DNA of 64,000 nucleotides from Listeria weihenstephanensis (GTDB taxonomy: Bacteria > Bacillota > Bacilli > Lactobacillales > Listeriaceae), in assembly GCF_003534205.1 (NCBI RefSeq), contig NZ_CP011102.1:2182036-2246035 (forward strand). Reading direction: 5' to 3'. The notes under the pieces are model-generated. The model worked only from the letters and a program-made list of their open reading frames with translations, did no database searches and was not told the DNA's origin. The translations under genes were made by a program, and so were the position numbers. Shown in pieces: positions 1-8,585 of this stretch. Every line of letters starts with the position of its first letter. The first letter of the stretch is position 1.

Positions 1-103
1 AGTTTGGGTTCCAACTAGAAATTCTCACTTCTACCATTATAGCTTTATTCGCCTCATTTTGAAAGTAAGAATATGCCGTTTTTGCTAAATTTAACGGAAT
101 TTC

Positions 104-131
104 TTGCAGTTTTTCTGAAATTCTTTATAAT
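104..131 (+). promoter_or_regulatory. sigma-A-type promoter of the flavodoxin gene
   Basis: TTGCAG at 104-109 and TATAAT at 126-131 are separated by 16 bp, close to the vegetative consensus. Transcription would start near 138 and leave a leader of about 95 nt before the coding region. A T-rich stretch at 182-190 lies in that leader. Confidence 0.55.
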
Positions 132-234
132 GGAAGTATTAGTGAATGATGAAACAAGCATATTCCGCGTTTGCAAGTGTGCTTTTTTTAGCGTATTAAC
201 TTAGAACTTAAGGAAAGAAATGGTGATGTATATA

Positions 235-684
235 ATGGCAAAAGTAATGATCGTATATGCCAGCATGACTGGTAATACAGAAGAAATAGCAGATATCCTT
301 GGCGAAGAACTAGAAAAATATGATATTGAGGTCGAAATTGAGGAGTGTATCTCGGTTGAACCTGAGAAATTATTAGAATATGATGGCGCGCTAATTGGCG
401 GCTACACGTATGATGACGGTGAACTTCCTGATGAGTTTGTTGATTTTTATGAGGATATGTCCGACGTTGATTTTTCTGGTAAAGTTTGCGCCTCATTCGG
501 TTCTGGCGATACGTTCTACGATGAGTTTTGCTTAACTGTAGACCTTGTTGAAAAGCGTTTGAAAGAACAAGGCGCGACGGTTCCTGTAGAAGGCTTGAAA
601 GTGGATTTAGATCCTGATGAAGACGATGTTGTTCGCGCGGAAGCTTACGCTAAAACGTTTGCTGATGCCTTACTAGGTAAATAA
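235..684 (+). CDS. short-chain flavodoxin
   Basis: This is an FMN-binding electron carrier of 149 residues, the usual size of a short-chain flavodoxin, acting in the cytoplasm. The N terminus reads AKVMIVYASMTGNTEEIAD, in which SMTGNTE is the phosphate-binding loop for FMN. The later GGYTYDDGELPDEFVDF and FGSGDTFYDEFC segments match the aromatic loops that sandwich the isoalloxazine ring. The protein is very acidic, as is typical. An in-frame ATG lies at 220 with a closely spaced AAGGA; I prefer the ATG at 235 because family members begin at MAK. It is monocistronic, with a promoter upstream and a terminator directly downstream. The redox partner cannot be read from the context. Family assignment is firm. 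Confidence 0.93.
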   Translation: MAKVMIVYASMTGNTEEIADILGEELEKYDIEVEIEECISVEPEKLLEYDGALIGGYTYDDGELPDEFVDFYEDMSDVDFSGKVCASFGSGDTFYDEFCLTVDLVEKRLKEQGATVPVEGLKVDLDPDEDDVVRAEAYAKTFADALLGK

Positions 685-696
685 ATGTAGACTGTA

Positions 697-728
697 TGCA
701 CAAACCATCATAGGTTTGTGCATTTTTT
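697..728 (+). terminator. Rho-independent terminator of flavodoxin
   Basis: A perfect 10-bp stem (TGCACAAACC paired with GGTTTGTGCA, 6-nt loop) is followed by six T residues, 13 nt after the flavodoxin stop. Confidence 0.9.
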
Positions 729-900
729 GTATATCTCCCAAGTTGTCTTCATCCGGCGGAATTACGAATATGCAAAAAAGTTTCAAAATGATTTTTTACA
801 TTCTTTGCTATGAACAGCTGTATCTGTTCTCCTGCAATGATTTCCCTTGTTAAAACAGCAAAACTAAAAAAATGTAGAACCTTTCTAAAAAACTTTTTTC

Positions 901-964
901 AGCGTCTAAAATCACGTGGCATCCGTCATAAATCAATTTTACAATTTCGGATGTAGTAGACGCT
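901..964 (+). other. nested hairpin upstream of the 1018 gene
   Basis: AGCGTCTA (901-908) pairs perfectly with TAGACGCT (957-964), and inside it CATCCG (920-925) pairs with CGGATG (948-953). The structure lies in an otherwise gene-free stretch (729-1017) and ends 53 nt before the next start codon. No U-tract follows, so it is not a terminator. It could be a 5' leader structure or a small RNA; I do not recognise a family. Confidence 0.4.
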
Positions 965-1017
965 CTGTTTTGGATATGTTACTGTTACTATATGACCTAG
1001 TTAGAAGGAGTGTTACC

Positions 1018-1329
1018 ATGACTTTCAATGAATTTTCTGTCTATATGACGGAAAACTTAACTGCCCGAGAAAGCTTTTATGAAAAGGCACTCGAATTTCA
1101 GAATGAGAAAAATAAGAAACGTCCACCTGCTAAACGCTGGAAACAAGTGAAATTAGATCGCGCGGTCAATGCAATGTGGCAAGGTATTATGAAAACAATG
1201 TATGATAAAATAAAACCATCGATTAAGCGCGATGCACCAGATTTGCGCCAAGCTTGGTTAGATTATTTTACGAAATATGGTATCTTAGAATCCATGGATG
1301 AGGCGCTCAGTGAGATTGAGTTTGAATAA
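1018..1329 (+). CDS. hypothetical protein, 103 aa
   Basis: Not recognised. The start is ATG at 1018, preceded by AGAAGGAG at good spacing; an earlier in-frame methionine at 916 lacks a ribosome binding site. The product is basic in its middle part (NEKNKKRPPAKRWKQVK) and acidic at the C terminus, looks soluble and mostly helical, and has no signal peptide or membrane segment. It stands alone after a hairpin-containing leader and is followed by another small gene of unknown function. Confidence 0.7.
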   Translation: MTFNEFSVYMTENLTARESFYEKALEFQNEKNKKRPPAKRWKQVKLDRAVNAMWQGIMKTMYDKIKPSIKRDAPDLRQAWLDYFTKYGILESMDEALSEIEFE

Positions 1330-1422
1330 TGACAAGCGGAAACACCGCAAGAAAAAACCACCTTTATTTTTTGTGGAGGACATGAAGTTTTTGAGGAGCT
1401 GGCGGCTTACGTCAGATCGCAA

Positions 1423-1659
1423 ATGAAGATGATAGATGATTACTGTATTGGCAACAAGCTACTTCTTGCCACTTCCAAGCGATGTGGCTGTTTTCACTGT
1501 CTACAAATTTTTGATCCGCGTGAAATTACGATGTGGTTGGACGCGGAGGATACGGCAATTTGCCCATTCTGCTCTATCGATGCTGTTCTACCTGAATTAG
1601 ACGAGCTTCCAATCTCTGTTGACTTTTTGACAGAGTTGCATCAAGAATGGTTTGAATAA
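1423..1659 (+). CDS. small zinc-ribbon-like protein, 78 aa
   Basis: A small protein with CGCFHC near residue 21 and CPFC near residue 47, a likely structural zinc site; function unknown. The ATG at 1423 has no Shine-Dalgarno sequence. The reading frame stays open upstream to 1333 and gives plausible peptide (GGHEVFEELAAYVRSQ) but no start codon. A 14-codon ORF at 1382-1426, with GGAGG only 2 nt before its ATG, overlaps this start as ATGA, so translation could be coupled to it. The 1340-1418 stretch partly resembles the dispersed repeat reported at 15.3 and 31.8 kb, which may have displaced the original start. Confidence 0.6.
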   Translation: MKMIDDYCIGNKLLLATSKRCGCFHCLQIFDPREITMWLDAEDTAICPFCSIDAVLPELDELPISVDFLTELHQEWFE

Positions 1660-1670
1660 ATGTTCCCGTG

Positions 1671-1704
1671 AAAGCGTCGCAACAGTTGCTTTACGCTTTT
1701 TTTT
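1671..1704 (+). terminator. terminator after the zinc-ribbon gene
   Basis: AAAGCGT pairs with ACGCTTT and is followed by a run of T. The loop and T-run overlap the -35 region of the next promoter (TTGCTT at 1686, 17-bp spacer, TACAAT at 1709). Confidence 0.65.
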
Positions 1705-1745
1705 AGGATACAATGCTTTTATCGAATAGAAGAGGGGTGCTACAT

Positions 1746-2978
1746 ATGGCAACATTTAATGAGAAATTAGAAAAATATGCAGAATTAATCGTCAAGGTTG
1801 GGGTAAATATTCAACCCAATCAGAAAGTAGTAATTAATAGTTCCGTTGAAAGCGCACCACTAAGCCGTTTACTTACTAAAAAAGCATATGAAGCTGGCGC
1901 AAGTGACGTTATTATTAACTGGGCGGATGACGAAATCACATTACTTCGCTACCAAAATTCACCGCTTGAAATCTTTGAACAAGCGCCACTTCATCGTGCC
2001 GCTGAACGCATCGAACTTGCTGGTGAGAACGCAGCATTTGTATCGATTGTTTCTGAAAATCCAGACCTTTTAAAAGGTGTAGATGGTCAAAAAATCGCTG
2101 CAAACCAAAAAGCAATGGGACAAGCGCTTGAGAAGTTCCGCCAAATGATTCAGTCGAACGCGATTAGTTGGACGGTGGTCGGTGCTGCATCTGAAGGTTG
2201 GGCTGCAAAAGTCTTCCCTAATCTTCCACAAAGCGAGCAAGTTGCTACGTTATGGGAAACTATTTTTGAAACGACGCGTATTAACACCGCTGATCCTATT
2301 CAAACGTGGAAAACACATGATGAAACATTGAATAGTAAAGCAGCTTATCTAAATGACCAACAGTATACGGCGCTTCATTACACAGCTCCTGACACTGATT
2401 TGACAATTGGTCTACCGGAAAACCATGTTTGGGTTGGTGCTGGTAGCTATAATAAACAAGGTAAAGAATTCATGGCAAATATGCCGACAGAAGAAGTTTT
2501 CTCTTGCGCTCAAAAAGATAAGGTAAATGGTTATGTATCTAGTACAAAACCGCTTAGCTATGCTGGAAATATCATTGATAAATTTAAAATCACCTTTAAA
2601 GATGGTCGAATTGTGGATGTGGTAGCAGAACAAGGAGAAGAAATTCTAAAAGATCTAGTCGCAACGGATGAAGGCTCGCATTACTTAGGCGAAGTGGCAC
2701 TAGTTCCAGATCCATCTCCTATTTCTCAATCTGGAATTTTATTCTACAATACGTTGTTTGATGAAAATGCATCGAATCACTTAGCAATTGGTAGTGCGTA
2801 TGCATTTAATATTAAAGGTGGCGAAGATATGAGCCGTGAAGAACTAGAGAAAGCTGGAGTCAATTCAAGTATGACTCACGTTGATTTCATGATTGGTTCT
2901 GACCAAATGAATATTGACGGCATTACAAAAACTGGCGAAAAAGTGCCTGTTTTCCGTAATGGTGATTGGGCATTTTAA
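1746..2978 (+). CDS. M29-family metallo-aminopeptidase (AmpS/PepS type)
   Basis: A 410-residue cytoplasmic aminopeptidase that would release N-terminal residues from peptides using a two-metal centre. The opening KLEKYAELIVKVGVNIQPNQKVVI and the later GSHYLGEVALVP, FDENASNHLAIG and THVDFMIGSDQMNIDG segments carry the Glu, His and Asp ligands conserved in peptidase family M29. Length matches the family. The ATG at 1746 is preceded by AGAGGGGTG, whereas an upstream in-frame methionine at 1713 lies inside the promoter region. It is monocistronic with a promoter at 1686-1714 and a strong terminator. Family assignment is secure; substrate preference is not visible. Confidence 0.93.
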   Translation: MATFNEKLEKYAELIVKVGVNIQPNQKVVINSSVESAPLSRLLTKKAYEAGASDVIINWADDEITLLRYQNSPLEIFEQAPLHRAAERIELAGENAAFVSIVSENPDLLKGVDGQKIAANQKAMGQALEKFRQMIQSNAISWTVVGAASEGWAAKVFPNLPQSEQVATLWETIFETTRINTADPIQTWKTHDETLNSKAAYLNDQQYTALHYTAPDTDLTIGLPENHVWVGAGSYNKQGKEFMANMPTEEVFSCAQKDKVNGYVSSTKPLSYAGNIIDKFKITFKDGRIVDVVAEQGEEILKDLVATDEGSHYLGEVALVPDPSPISQSGILFYNTLFDENASNHLAIGSAYAFNIKGGEDMSREELEKAGVNSSMTHVDFMIGSDQMNIDGITKTGEKVPVFRNGDWAF

Positions 2979-3035
2979 TATCGCCTGAGTTATGAATATT
3001 AGATTCTAAGTTGTGTATTATTTTCTAATGATTTG

Positions 3036-3069
3036 CCCTTGAAATGGTTTTTTCAAGGGTTTTTTTTTT
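3036..3069 (+). terminator. terminator of the aminopeptidase gene
   Basis: CCCTTGAAA pairs with TTTCAAGGG, followed by ten T residues. Confidence 0.93.
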
Positions 3070-3099
3070 AATGAATGAATAAAAGAGGTGATTTTTAAT

Positions 3100-4359
3100 A
3101 TGAAGTTTAAAACTTGGGATATTAATCTCAAAGTGCGATTATTCGGGGAGGCCTTGCTTGATATTTCTTTTTGGGCGGTATTCCCCTTTCTGACTATTTA
3201 TTTTTCGGATTCTATCGGGAGGCAAACAACGAGTTTACTACTCATTCTATCGCAGGCTTTGTCTGTTATTACTGCGCTACTCGGGGGTTATTTTGCCGAC
3301 ACATATGGGCGAAAGCGCATGATGAGTATTTCGGTTATCGGTGAAGGTGCTGGGTTCTTAATTTTTGCGATTGCGGCGACTTCGATGTTTCACTCGCCTT
3401 ATATAGCGTTTCTTGGATTCATGATTGCTAGTATCTTCATGTCATTTTACCAACCTGCAAGCCAAGCAATGATTGCGGATGTCGTGAAACCGGAACATCG
3501 GAGCCACGTCTACTCGATTTTTTACATGATGATCAATATCGCGGTGGTTATCGGGCCAATTATTGGGGCGCTGGTGTTTAATAAGTACACGTCACAAACG
3601 TTGATCGCGATCGTTTTGGCGGATTTATTACTGCTATTCCTACTCACTAAATTTGGACATGAAACCGCGCCAATGGCTATTAATCCAGAGTTACGCCTAG
3701 CGCAAAAACAGAAAAAACTAACGACGGTATTGATGGAGCAGATACGCAATTACAAACTTATTTTTACGGATAAAGTTTTCTTCTTATACATCGTGGCTGG
3801 CGTCATTATTTCGCAGTCCTTTATGCAATTGGATTTATTATTTCCACTCTATATTACAGAGGTTATCGGCGATGCGTCGATTTTCTCCGTACAACTTACA
3901 GGAGAACAATTATTCGGCTTCATTGTTTCCATCAACGGCTTTTGTGTCGCTTTATTGACCGTATTCTTCACACGAATGATGAGCCGTTACCGTGAAAAAC
4001 TTGTTTTCATGAACTCCTCTTTCCTTTACGGGATTGCGATCATCTTATTCGGGATCGCGACAGGACCATGGGGCGCTATCGTAGCGATTATTTTATTTAG
4101 TTTCGCAGAATTGATGACCGTCGGAATCCAACAGAACTTCGTTGCTAAAATTGCTCCGGACGATAAACGGGCGATGTATTTCTCAGCAGCTGGACTTCGC
4201 TATACATTCGGTAAAGTTATTGCACCACTTGCGATTACACTATCAACGTTTGTCGGCTATTTTGCCACATTTGCAACGATTGCTGTACTCGCGGTTATAA
4301 GCGGATTTATTTACTTCTACATGTATAGTCTGTATGAAAAACAAGATCGTGCTCAGTAA
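3100..4359 (+). CDS. MFS transporter, 12 membrane segments
   Basis: A 419-residue major facilitator with about 12 hydrophobic segments, probably a drug/H+ antiporter of the DHA1 type in the cytoplasmic membrane. The loop between segments 2 and 3 carries the diagnostic motif A as GYFADTYGRKRMM. The start is ATG at 3100, 9 nt after AAAGAGGTG; a GTG at 3088 falls in the ribosome binding site. A TetR-type regulator lies directly downstream on the same strand behind a terminator and its own operator, so control of this pump by that regulator is plausible but not shown. Substrate unknown. Confidence 0.9.
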   Translation: MKFKTWDINLKVRLFGEALLDISFWAVFPFLTIYFSDSIGRQTTSLLLILSQALSVITALLGGYFADTYGRKRMMSISVIGEGAGFLIFAIAATSMFHSPYIAFLGFMIASIFMSFYQPASQAMIADVVKPEHRSHVYSIFYMMINIAVVIGPIIGALVFNKYTSQTLIAIVLADLLLLFLLTKFGHETAPMAINPELRLAQKQKKLTTVLMEQIRNYKLIFTDKVFFLYIVAGVIISQSFMQLDLLFPLYITEVIGDASIFSVQLTGEQLFGFIVSINGFCVALLTVFFTRMMSRYREKLVFMNSSFLYGIAIILFGIATGPWGAIVAIILFSFAELMTVGIQQNFVAKIAPDDKRAMYFSAAGLRYTFGKVIAPLAITLSTFVGYFATFATIAVLAVISGFIYFYMYSLYEKQDRAQ

Positions 4360-4362
4360 CTC

Positions 4363-4412
4363 AAAGTCATTTATTCATCGCTTTTTCTTAGCTATGGATA
4401 AATGACTTTTTT
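4363..4412 (+). terminator. terminator of the MFS gene
   Basis: AAAGTCATTTAT pairs with ATAAATGACTTT, followed by further T residues. Confidence 0.88.
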
Positions 4413-4432
4413 GCGTTTTCGTGCTAGAATAA

Positions 4433-4452
4433 ATAGACCGAGGTCGGTTTAT
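4433..4452 (+). promoter_or_regulatory. TetR-type operator
   Basis: A 20-bp near-perfect palindrome (outer ATA, inner ACCGA and TCGGT) lies 24 bp before the TetR gene start, just where its promoter should be. Autoregulation is the natural inference; the palindrome itself is seen directly. Confidence 0.7.
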
Positions 4453-4476
4453 GATGAAAGGAGTTCTTGTTAAGCT

Positions 4477-5124
4477 ATGAAGTCTAATATAAATTTCCCT
4501 ATAAAGCAAGCTGAAATCGTAAAAATCTCGCTACAACTTTTTATCGAAAAAGGCTATGAGAAAACGACAATCACCGATATTATGAAAGCCTGTCAATTAT
4601 CAAAAGGCGGGATGTACCACTATTTCGAATCTAAAGATGCCATATTAGACGCTGTTATTATTTTCGCGATTCAGGAACAATTACCAGCTTTTGAAGAAAA
4701 AATAAATAATGCCTCCACAGTAATAGAGAAATTAGTCGTCTTTATGCGCACAGATTTTTTTAGTCCTTCTGAATTCCAATCACAATTTGCCCTATTCAAA
4801 CAGGCACAAATGAATTCACTTGTCGCCTATCGAGTCAAGATTTTAAATGCCAAATATGCTGTACCGTATTTAGAGCAGATAATCGTAACCGGTGTTTCTG
4901 AAGGTATTTTTCACACAGACTACCCGAAAGATATTGCTCAGTCGCTCTACACCATTGGGGACATGTTTTTTTCTGCACTCGGCGAATTTCCAAACGATGA
5001 TCTCTTTCGTTCGCAGAAAACTGCCGCCTTCTTGGAATTAATTCAGCGGATACTTTGTGTAGATAATGCAACTATCAAGGAATTTAGCGCTCACTTGAAA
5101 CGATTGATAGCGGATTCATACTGA
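4477..5124 (+). CDS. TetR/AcrR family transcriptional regulator
   Basis: A 215-residue regulator with the TetR helix-turn-helix near residues 25-55 (TTITDIMKACQLSKGGMYHYFESKDAILDAV) and an all-helical ligand-binding C-terminal part. It starts at an ATG preceded by AAAGGAG. A 20-bp palindrome covers its promoter region, so it probably represses itself, and the downstream hydrolase gene begins 21 nt after its stop behind an AGAAGGAGGT site, so the two are likely co-transcribed. The ligand is unknown. Confidence 0.9.
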   Translation: MKSNINFPIKQAEIVKISLQLFIEKGYEKTTITDIMKACQLSKGGMYHYFESKDAILDAVIIFAIQEQLPAFEEKINNASTVIEKLVVFMRTDFFSPSEFQSQFALFKQAQMNSLVAYRVKILNAKYAVPYLEQIIVTGVSEGIFHTDYPKDIAQSLYTIGDMFFSALGEFPNDDLFRSQKTAAFLELIQRILCVDNATIKEFSAHLKRLIADSY

Positions 5125-5145
5125 CATAGAAGGAGGTTTCACAAA

Positions 5146-6193
5146 ATGATACTTGCAATATTAGTGCTATTCATATTAGCGCTCTCATTATTATTAATAC
5201 TTATTAGTCCTGGTAAATTGGCTACACTGAAAAATAAAAATGGAGAAATAATACAAACTGCGATTTGCGAAAAAGTAATGTTGCCAATAAACGATACACA
5301 TCTTGGTTGCTTTATCCAAAGCGAAAATACGAACAACCCTGTTCTCTTATTTTTACACGGCGGTCCAGGAAGTCCAGAGCTCCCACTTCTTGATATAAAA
5401 GATCCTGATAAACGCTTGGAGCAACTTTTTACCGTTTGCTATCTAGATCAACGTGGAGCAGGTATGTCTTTTAATAAGTCAATCTCGCCCGAGAGTGTGA
5501 CTATGGAACAACTGGTAGCTGACAATTTGGCAGTAACAAACTACCTACAACAGCGGTTTCAAAAGGAGAAAATATACATCTTAGGCCATTCTTGGGGATC
5601 TGCTCTAGGACTAAAAACAATTGAAAAATACCCAGAATGTTACCACGCCTATATTGGAACTGGGCAAGTCACGCAACAACTGCCATCCGAAAAATTAGCT
5701 TACGATTATGTGTTTCATCATGCAACGGAAATTGGCGATAAACGAGCTTTACGTGCGTTAAAAAAATATGATTCAAACTCGGCCGACTTCCCATCATTAG
5801 GCTATATTACAAGTATAAGACTTTCGTTAATGAACAAATATGGTATTGGTTTGGAGCACAAAAAACGCACGATGTATAGCCAAACCATGCGAATTCTATT
5901 CTTCAAAGGCTACACGCTAAAAGAAAAAGTAAACTATTTGCGCGGCTCCCTATTCTCGTTGCAGTGCCTTTTTCCTGACCTGTTACTCGATAATATGCCA
6001 ACTACTTTTAAGATACCGGTCTATATCATTCACGGAGAACACGATTATCAAGTTTCCTACGTCCTATCCAAGCGCTTTTTCGAAACTATGGAAGCTCCTG
6101 CAAAAGATTTTTTTCACATTCGAAGACTCCGCCCATTCTCCATTAATTGAGGAGCCGGAAAGATTTATTCAAATTATCCGCAAATTATTGTGA
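5146..6193 (+). pseudogene. alpha/beta hydrolase (prolyl aminopeptidase-like), frameshifted near the C terminus
   Basis: A membrane-anchored serine hydrolase: a hydrophobic N-terminal segment (residues 1-22), the oxyanion HGGPGSPELP stretch, and the nucleophile elbow GHSWGSALG. As sequenced the frame ends at 6150 with an unrelated tail. Removing one T from the seven-T run at 6108-6114 restores the family C terminus, including SAHSPLIEEPERF with the expected catalytic histidine, ending at 6193. The gene is therefore either truly inactivated, slippage-prone, or carries a homopolymer sequencing error. Upstream AGAAGGAGGT is an excellent ribosome binding site and the gene follows a TetR gene closely. 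Confidence 0.8.
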
Positions 6194-6279
6194 AAGAAAT
6201 GTTTACGTTTACCGTTTTACGGCAATTATCTGAATATGTACTATTAAAAAAATATATTTAGAAAGTAAGGTGTGTGCTT

Positions 6280-7326
6280 ATGTTTAGTCATTCTTCCATT
6301 GGGATCGATCTCGGAACAGCGAATATCGTTGTTTACAATGAACTGCGGGGAATCATGTTTCGTGAACCTGCTGTTGTCGTTTTAGATGTTAAGACAAAAG
6401 AAGTCTATGCGATCGGGAATTTAGCAAAACAAATGTACGGAAAAACGCCTACCACTTTAACTGCCATTAAACCACTAAAAGACGGTGTTATTGCAGATTT
6501 TGATAATACAGTAAAGTTATTGCAAGCGGTTCTGGATCGTGTTGCTCGCATCGCTAATATCTCCATTCGTAAAACAGCCGCGAGTGTCAATGTCCCCGCT
6601 GGTGCAACACTTGTCGAGCGAAATATTATTCGTGATGCTGTACTTGCAACTGGAATCAAAGTAGTCACCATTGTCGAAGCTCCCGTTGCCGCCGCCATTG
6701 GTGCTGGCCTTCCTATCAACGAACCTGTCTCCAATATGATTGTCAATATTGGCGCTGGCACAACAGAAGTATCGATTGTATCCTACCGAGGCGTGCTCGC
6801 AAACATGTCCATCCGCTCGGCTGGCAACTCGCTAGATGCCGAAATTATCCAATATTTCCGCGAAGAACACCATCTACTCATTGGTGATTTGACCGCCGAA
6901 AAAATTAAAATGAAACTTGGTTCTGCGCCCATCCCGCATCTTCTAAAATCAATGGATGTTCGTGGTCGCAGCTTGCTAACTGGCCTCCCAGCAACGACAA
7001 ACATCTCCTCTACTGACATCCAACCATTAATTACAGAATTTTTAGCAAAAATCATCAAAATGATTCATGTAATGGTGGAGCAATCTCCAGCTGAACTGAG
7101 CGGTGATATTATGGATCAAGGTATTATTTTAACTGGTGGTGCTTCCTTGCTAAATGGCTTTAAAGAATGGCTAACAAATCAAGTCGATTTCCCCGTCATC
7201 CTCGATCCGAATCCACTGGAATCAATTGCTATTGGAACTGGACGGATTCAATTTTACAGTCAACGCACGGTATCTGGTGATTTGGAACTAACGACACCAC
7301 GACTTAATTTGCCATTTTTCTCTTAA
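6280..7326 (+). CDS. MreBH-like actin homologue with altered active-site motifs
   Basis: A 348-residue MreB-family protein that would form membrane-associated filaments guiding cell-wall synthesis. [13 protein letters not shown] (phosphate 1) and GIILTGGASLLNG (adenosine motif) are intact. The phosphate-2 motif reads NIGAGTTE instead of DIGGGTTE (Asn at about residue 156), and the EEP motif reads VEAP (Ala at about 134). Asp and Glu at these places normally serve Mg-ATP binding and hydrolysis, so ATPase activity may be reduced. ATG at 6280 follows AAGTAAGG; an in-frame GTG at 6274 is less likely. A more typical paralogue follows directly, so this looks like a diverged tandem copy. Confidence 0.85.
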   Translation: MFSHSSIGIDLGTANIVVYNELRGIMFREPAVVVLDVKTKEVYAIGNLAKQMYGKTPTTLTAIKPLKDGVIADFDNTVKLLQAVLDRVARIANISIRKTAASVNVPAGATLVERNIIRDAVLATGIKVVTIVEAPVAAAIGAGLPINEPVSNMIVNIGAGTTEVSIVSYRGVLANMSIRSAGNSLDAEIIQYFREEHHLLIGDLTAEKIKMKLGSAPIPHLLKSMDVRGRSLLTGLPATTNISSTDIQPLITEFLAKIIKMIHVMVEQSPAELSGDIMDQGIILTGGASLLNGFKEWLTNQVDFPVILDPNPLESIAIGTGRIQFYSQRTVSGDLELTTPRLNLPFFS

Positions 7327-7516
7327 GTTAAATACTGGATTTGTATTAAGTTTTTTACATGCGGTTTACGTTTTTCAAGTGAAAGCCTATTCCCGCGCGA
7401 TTCCTATATTACCTTTTTATATCATTATCTTTATATGCCCCATCCACGGCTAAACTGCTTTATACTAGAGACTATGCCGATAAAAGCATGAAAAAGGAAA
7501 TATGGAGGCTAAAAAA

Positions 7517-8524
7517 ATGTTTGGAAATACAACGATTGGTATCGACCTTGGTACCGCGAACATCTTAGTATATAGCAAATCTAAAGGAATAATTTTGAAT
7601 GAGCCTTCTGTTGTCGCGATGGATGTGAATACGAAATCCGTGCTTGCCATTGGCCAAGAAGCCAAAGAAATGATTGGGAAAACACCTACTAATATTATTG
7701 CCGTGCGTCCGCTAAGAGATGGCGTCATTGCTGATTTTGATGTTACTGCTGGGCTATTGCGCGAGATTATGCGCCGTGTTACAGGAGTTGTTGGTAATTC
7801 TGTGAAGAAACCTAACGTCGTTGTTTGTGCACCAACTGGAGCAACTTCTGTGGAACGTCGTGCTATTGTGGATGCGGTTAAAATGATGGGAGCAAAAGCT
7901 GTTACTCTCATCGAAGAACCTGTCGCAGCTGCTATTGGTGCTGATTTACCCGTAGATGAGCCGATTGCAAATGTGATTGTCGATATTGGCGGTGGAACAA
8001 GTGAAATCGCTATTATTTCTTACGGTGGCATCGTAACGAGTACGTCCGTGCGAACTGGCGGTGACCATATGGATGAAGAAATTATCCAACATATCCGTAA
8101 AAACTATAATCTCCTTGTTGGTGAGGCTACAGCTGAGCGAATTAAAATGGAACTTGGATACGCGCCACTTCCTCACACAGAAATCACAATGGATGTTCGC
8201 GGTCGTGATCTTTTAACAGGTCTACCGATGACACTAACGATTACATCTACTGAAATTCAAAAAGCGCTAGAAGAAACGTTAAATCGAATTCTTGAGGCGA
8301 TTCGTGTGACGCTTGAGCAATGTCCTGCTGAGCTAAGTGGTGATATTGTCGATCGTGGCATCATCCTAACTGGTGGCGGTGCATTATTACACGGTGTTCA
8401 AGAATGGTTAATCAATCAGATTGATGTTCCTGTACATATGGCGCCAAGTCCTTTAGAGTCCGTCGCTATCGGAACTGGCCTGTCACTGGAATACATTGAT
8501 AAAGTAGCAAAAAAAATTAATTAA
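7517..8524 (+). CDS. mreBH: rod-shape determining protein MreBH
   Basis: A 335-residue bacterial actin. It matches Bacillus MreBH closely from memory ([60 protein letters not shown]), and all ATP-binding motifs are intact, unlike its upstream paralogue. It would organise cell-wall synthesis and autolysin placement along the cylinder of the rod. The ATG at 7517 is preceded by TGGAGG at 8-nt spacing; the ATG at 7502 precedes that site and is not used. The gap to the first mreB-like gene (190 bp) is large enough for a separate promoter. A bidirectional terminator follows. Confidence 0.9.
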   Translation: MFGNTTIGIDLGTANILVYSKSKGIILNEPSVVAMDVNTKSVLAIGQEAKEMIGKTPTNIIAVRPLRDGVIADFDVTAGLLREIMRRVTGVVGNSVKKPNVVVCAPTGATSVERRAIVDAVKMMGAKAVTLIEEPVAAAIGADLPVDEPIANVIVDIGGGTSEIAIISYGGIVTSTSVRTGGDHMDEEIIQHIRKNYNLLVGEATAERIKMELGYAPLPHTEITMDVRGRDLLTGLPMTLTITSTEIQKALEETLNRILEAIRVTLEQCPAELSGDIVDRGIILTGGGALLHGVQEWLINQIDVPVHMAPSPLESVAIGTGLSLEYIDKVAKKIN

Positions 8525-8530
8525 AACGCA

Positions 8531-8580
8531 AAACCAGGAAATACAAGTCGTCATTCGGCTCGTGTTTCCTGGTTTTTTTT
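8531..8580. terminator. terminator between convergent mreBH and the CPBP gene
   Basis: AAACCAGGAAA pairs with TTTCCTGGTTT and eight T residues follow on the plus strand. It sits between convergent genes and may serve both. Confidence 0.88.
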
Positions 8581-8585
8581 GCAAC

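Noticed and set aside
7327-7516. Riboswitch or other structured RNA between the two mreB-like genes
   Set aside because: I found no conserved aptamer features and no convincing terminator; only an ordinary AT-rich intergenic stretch.
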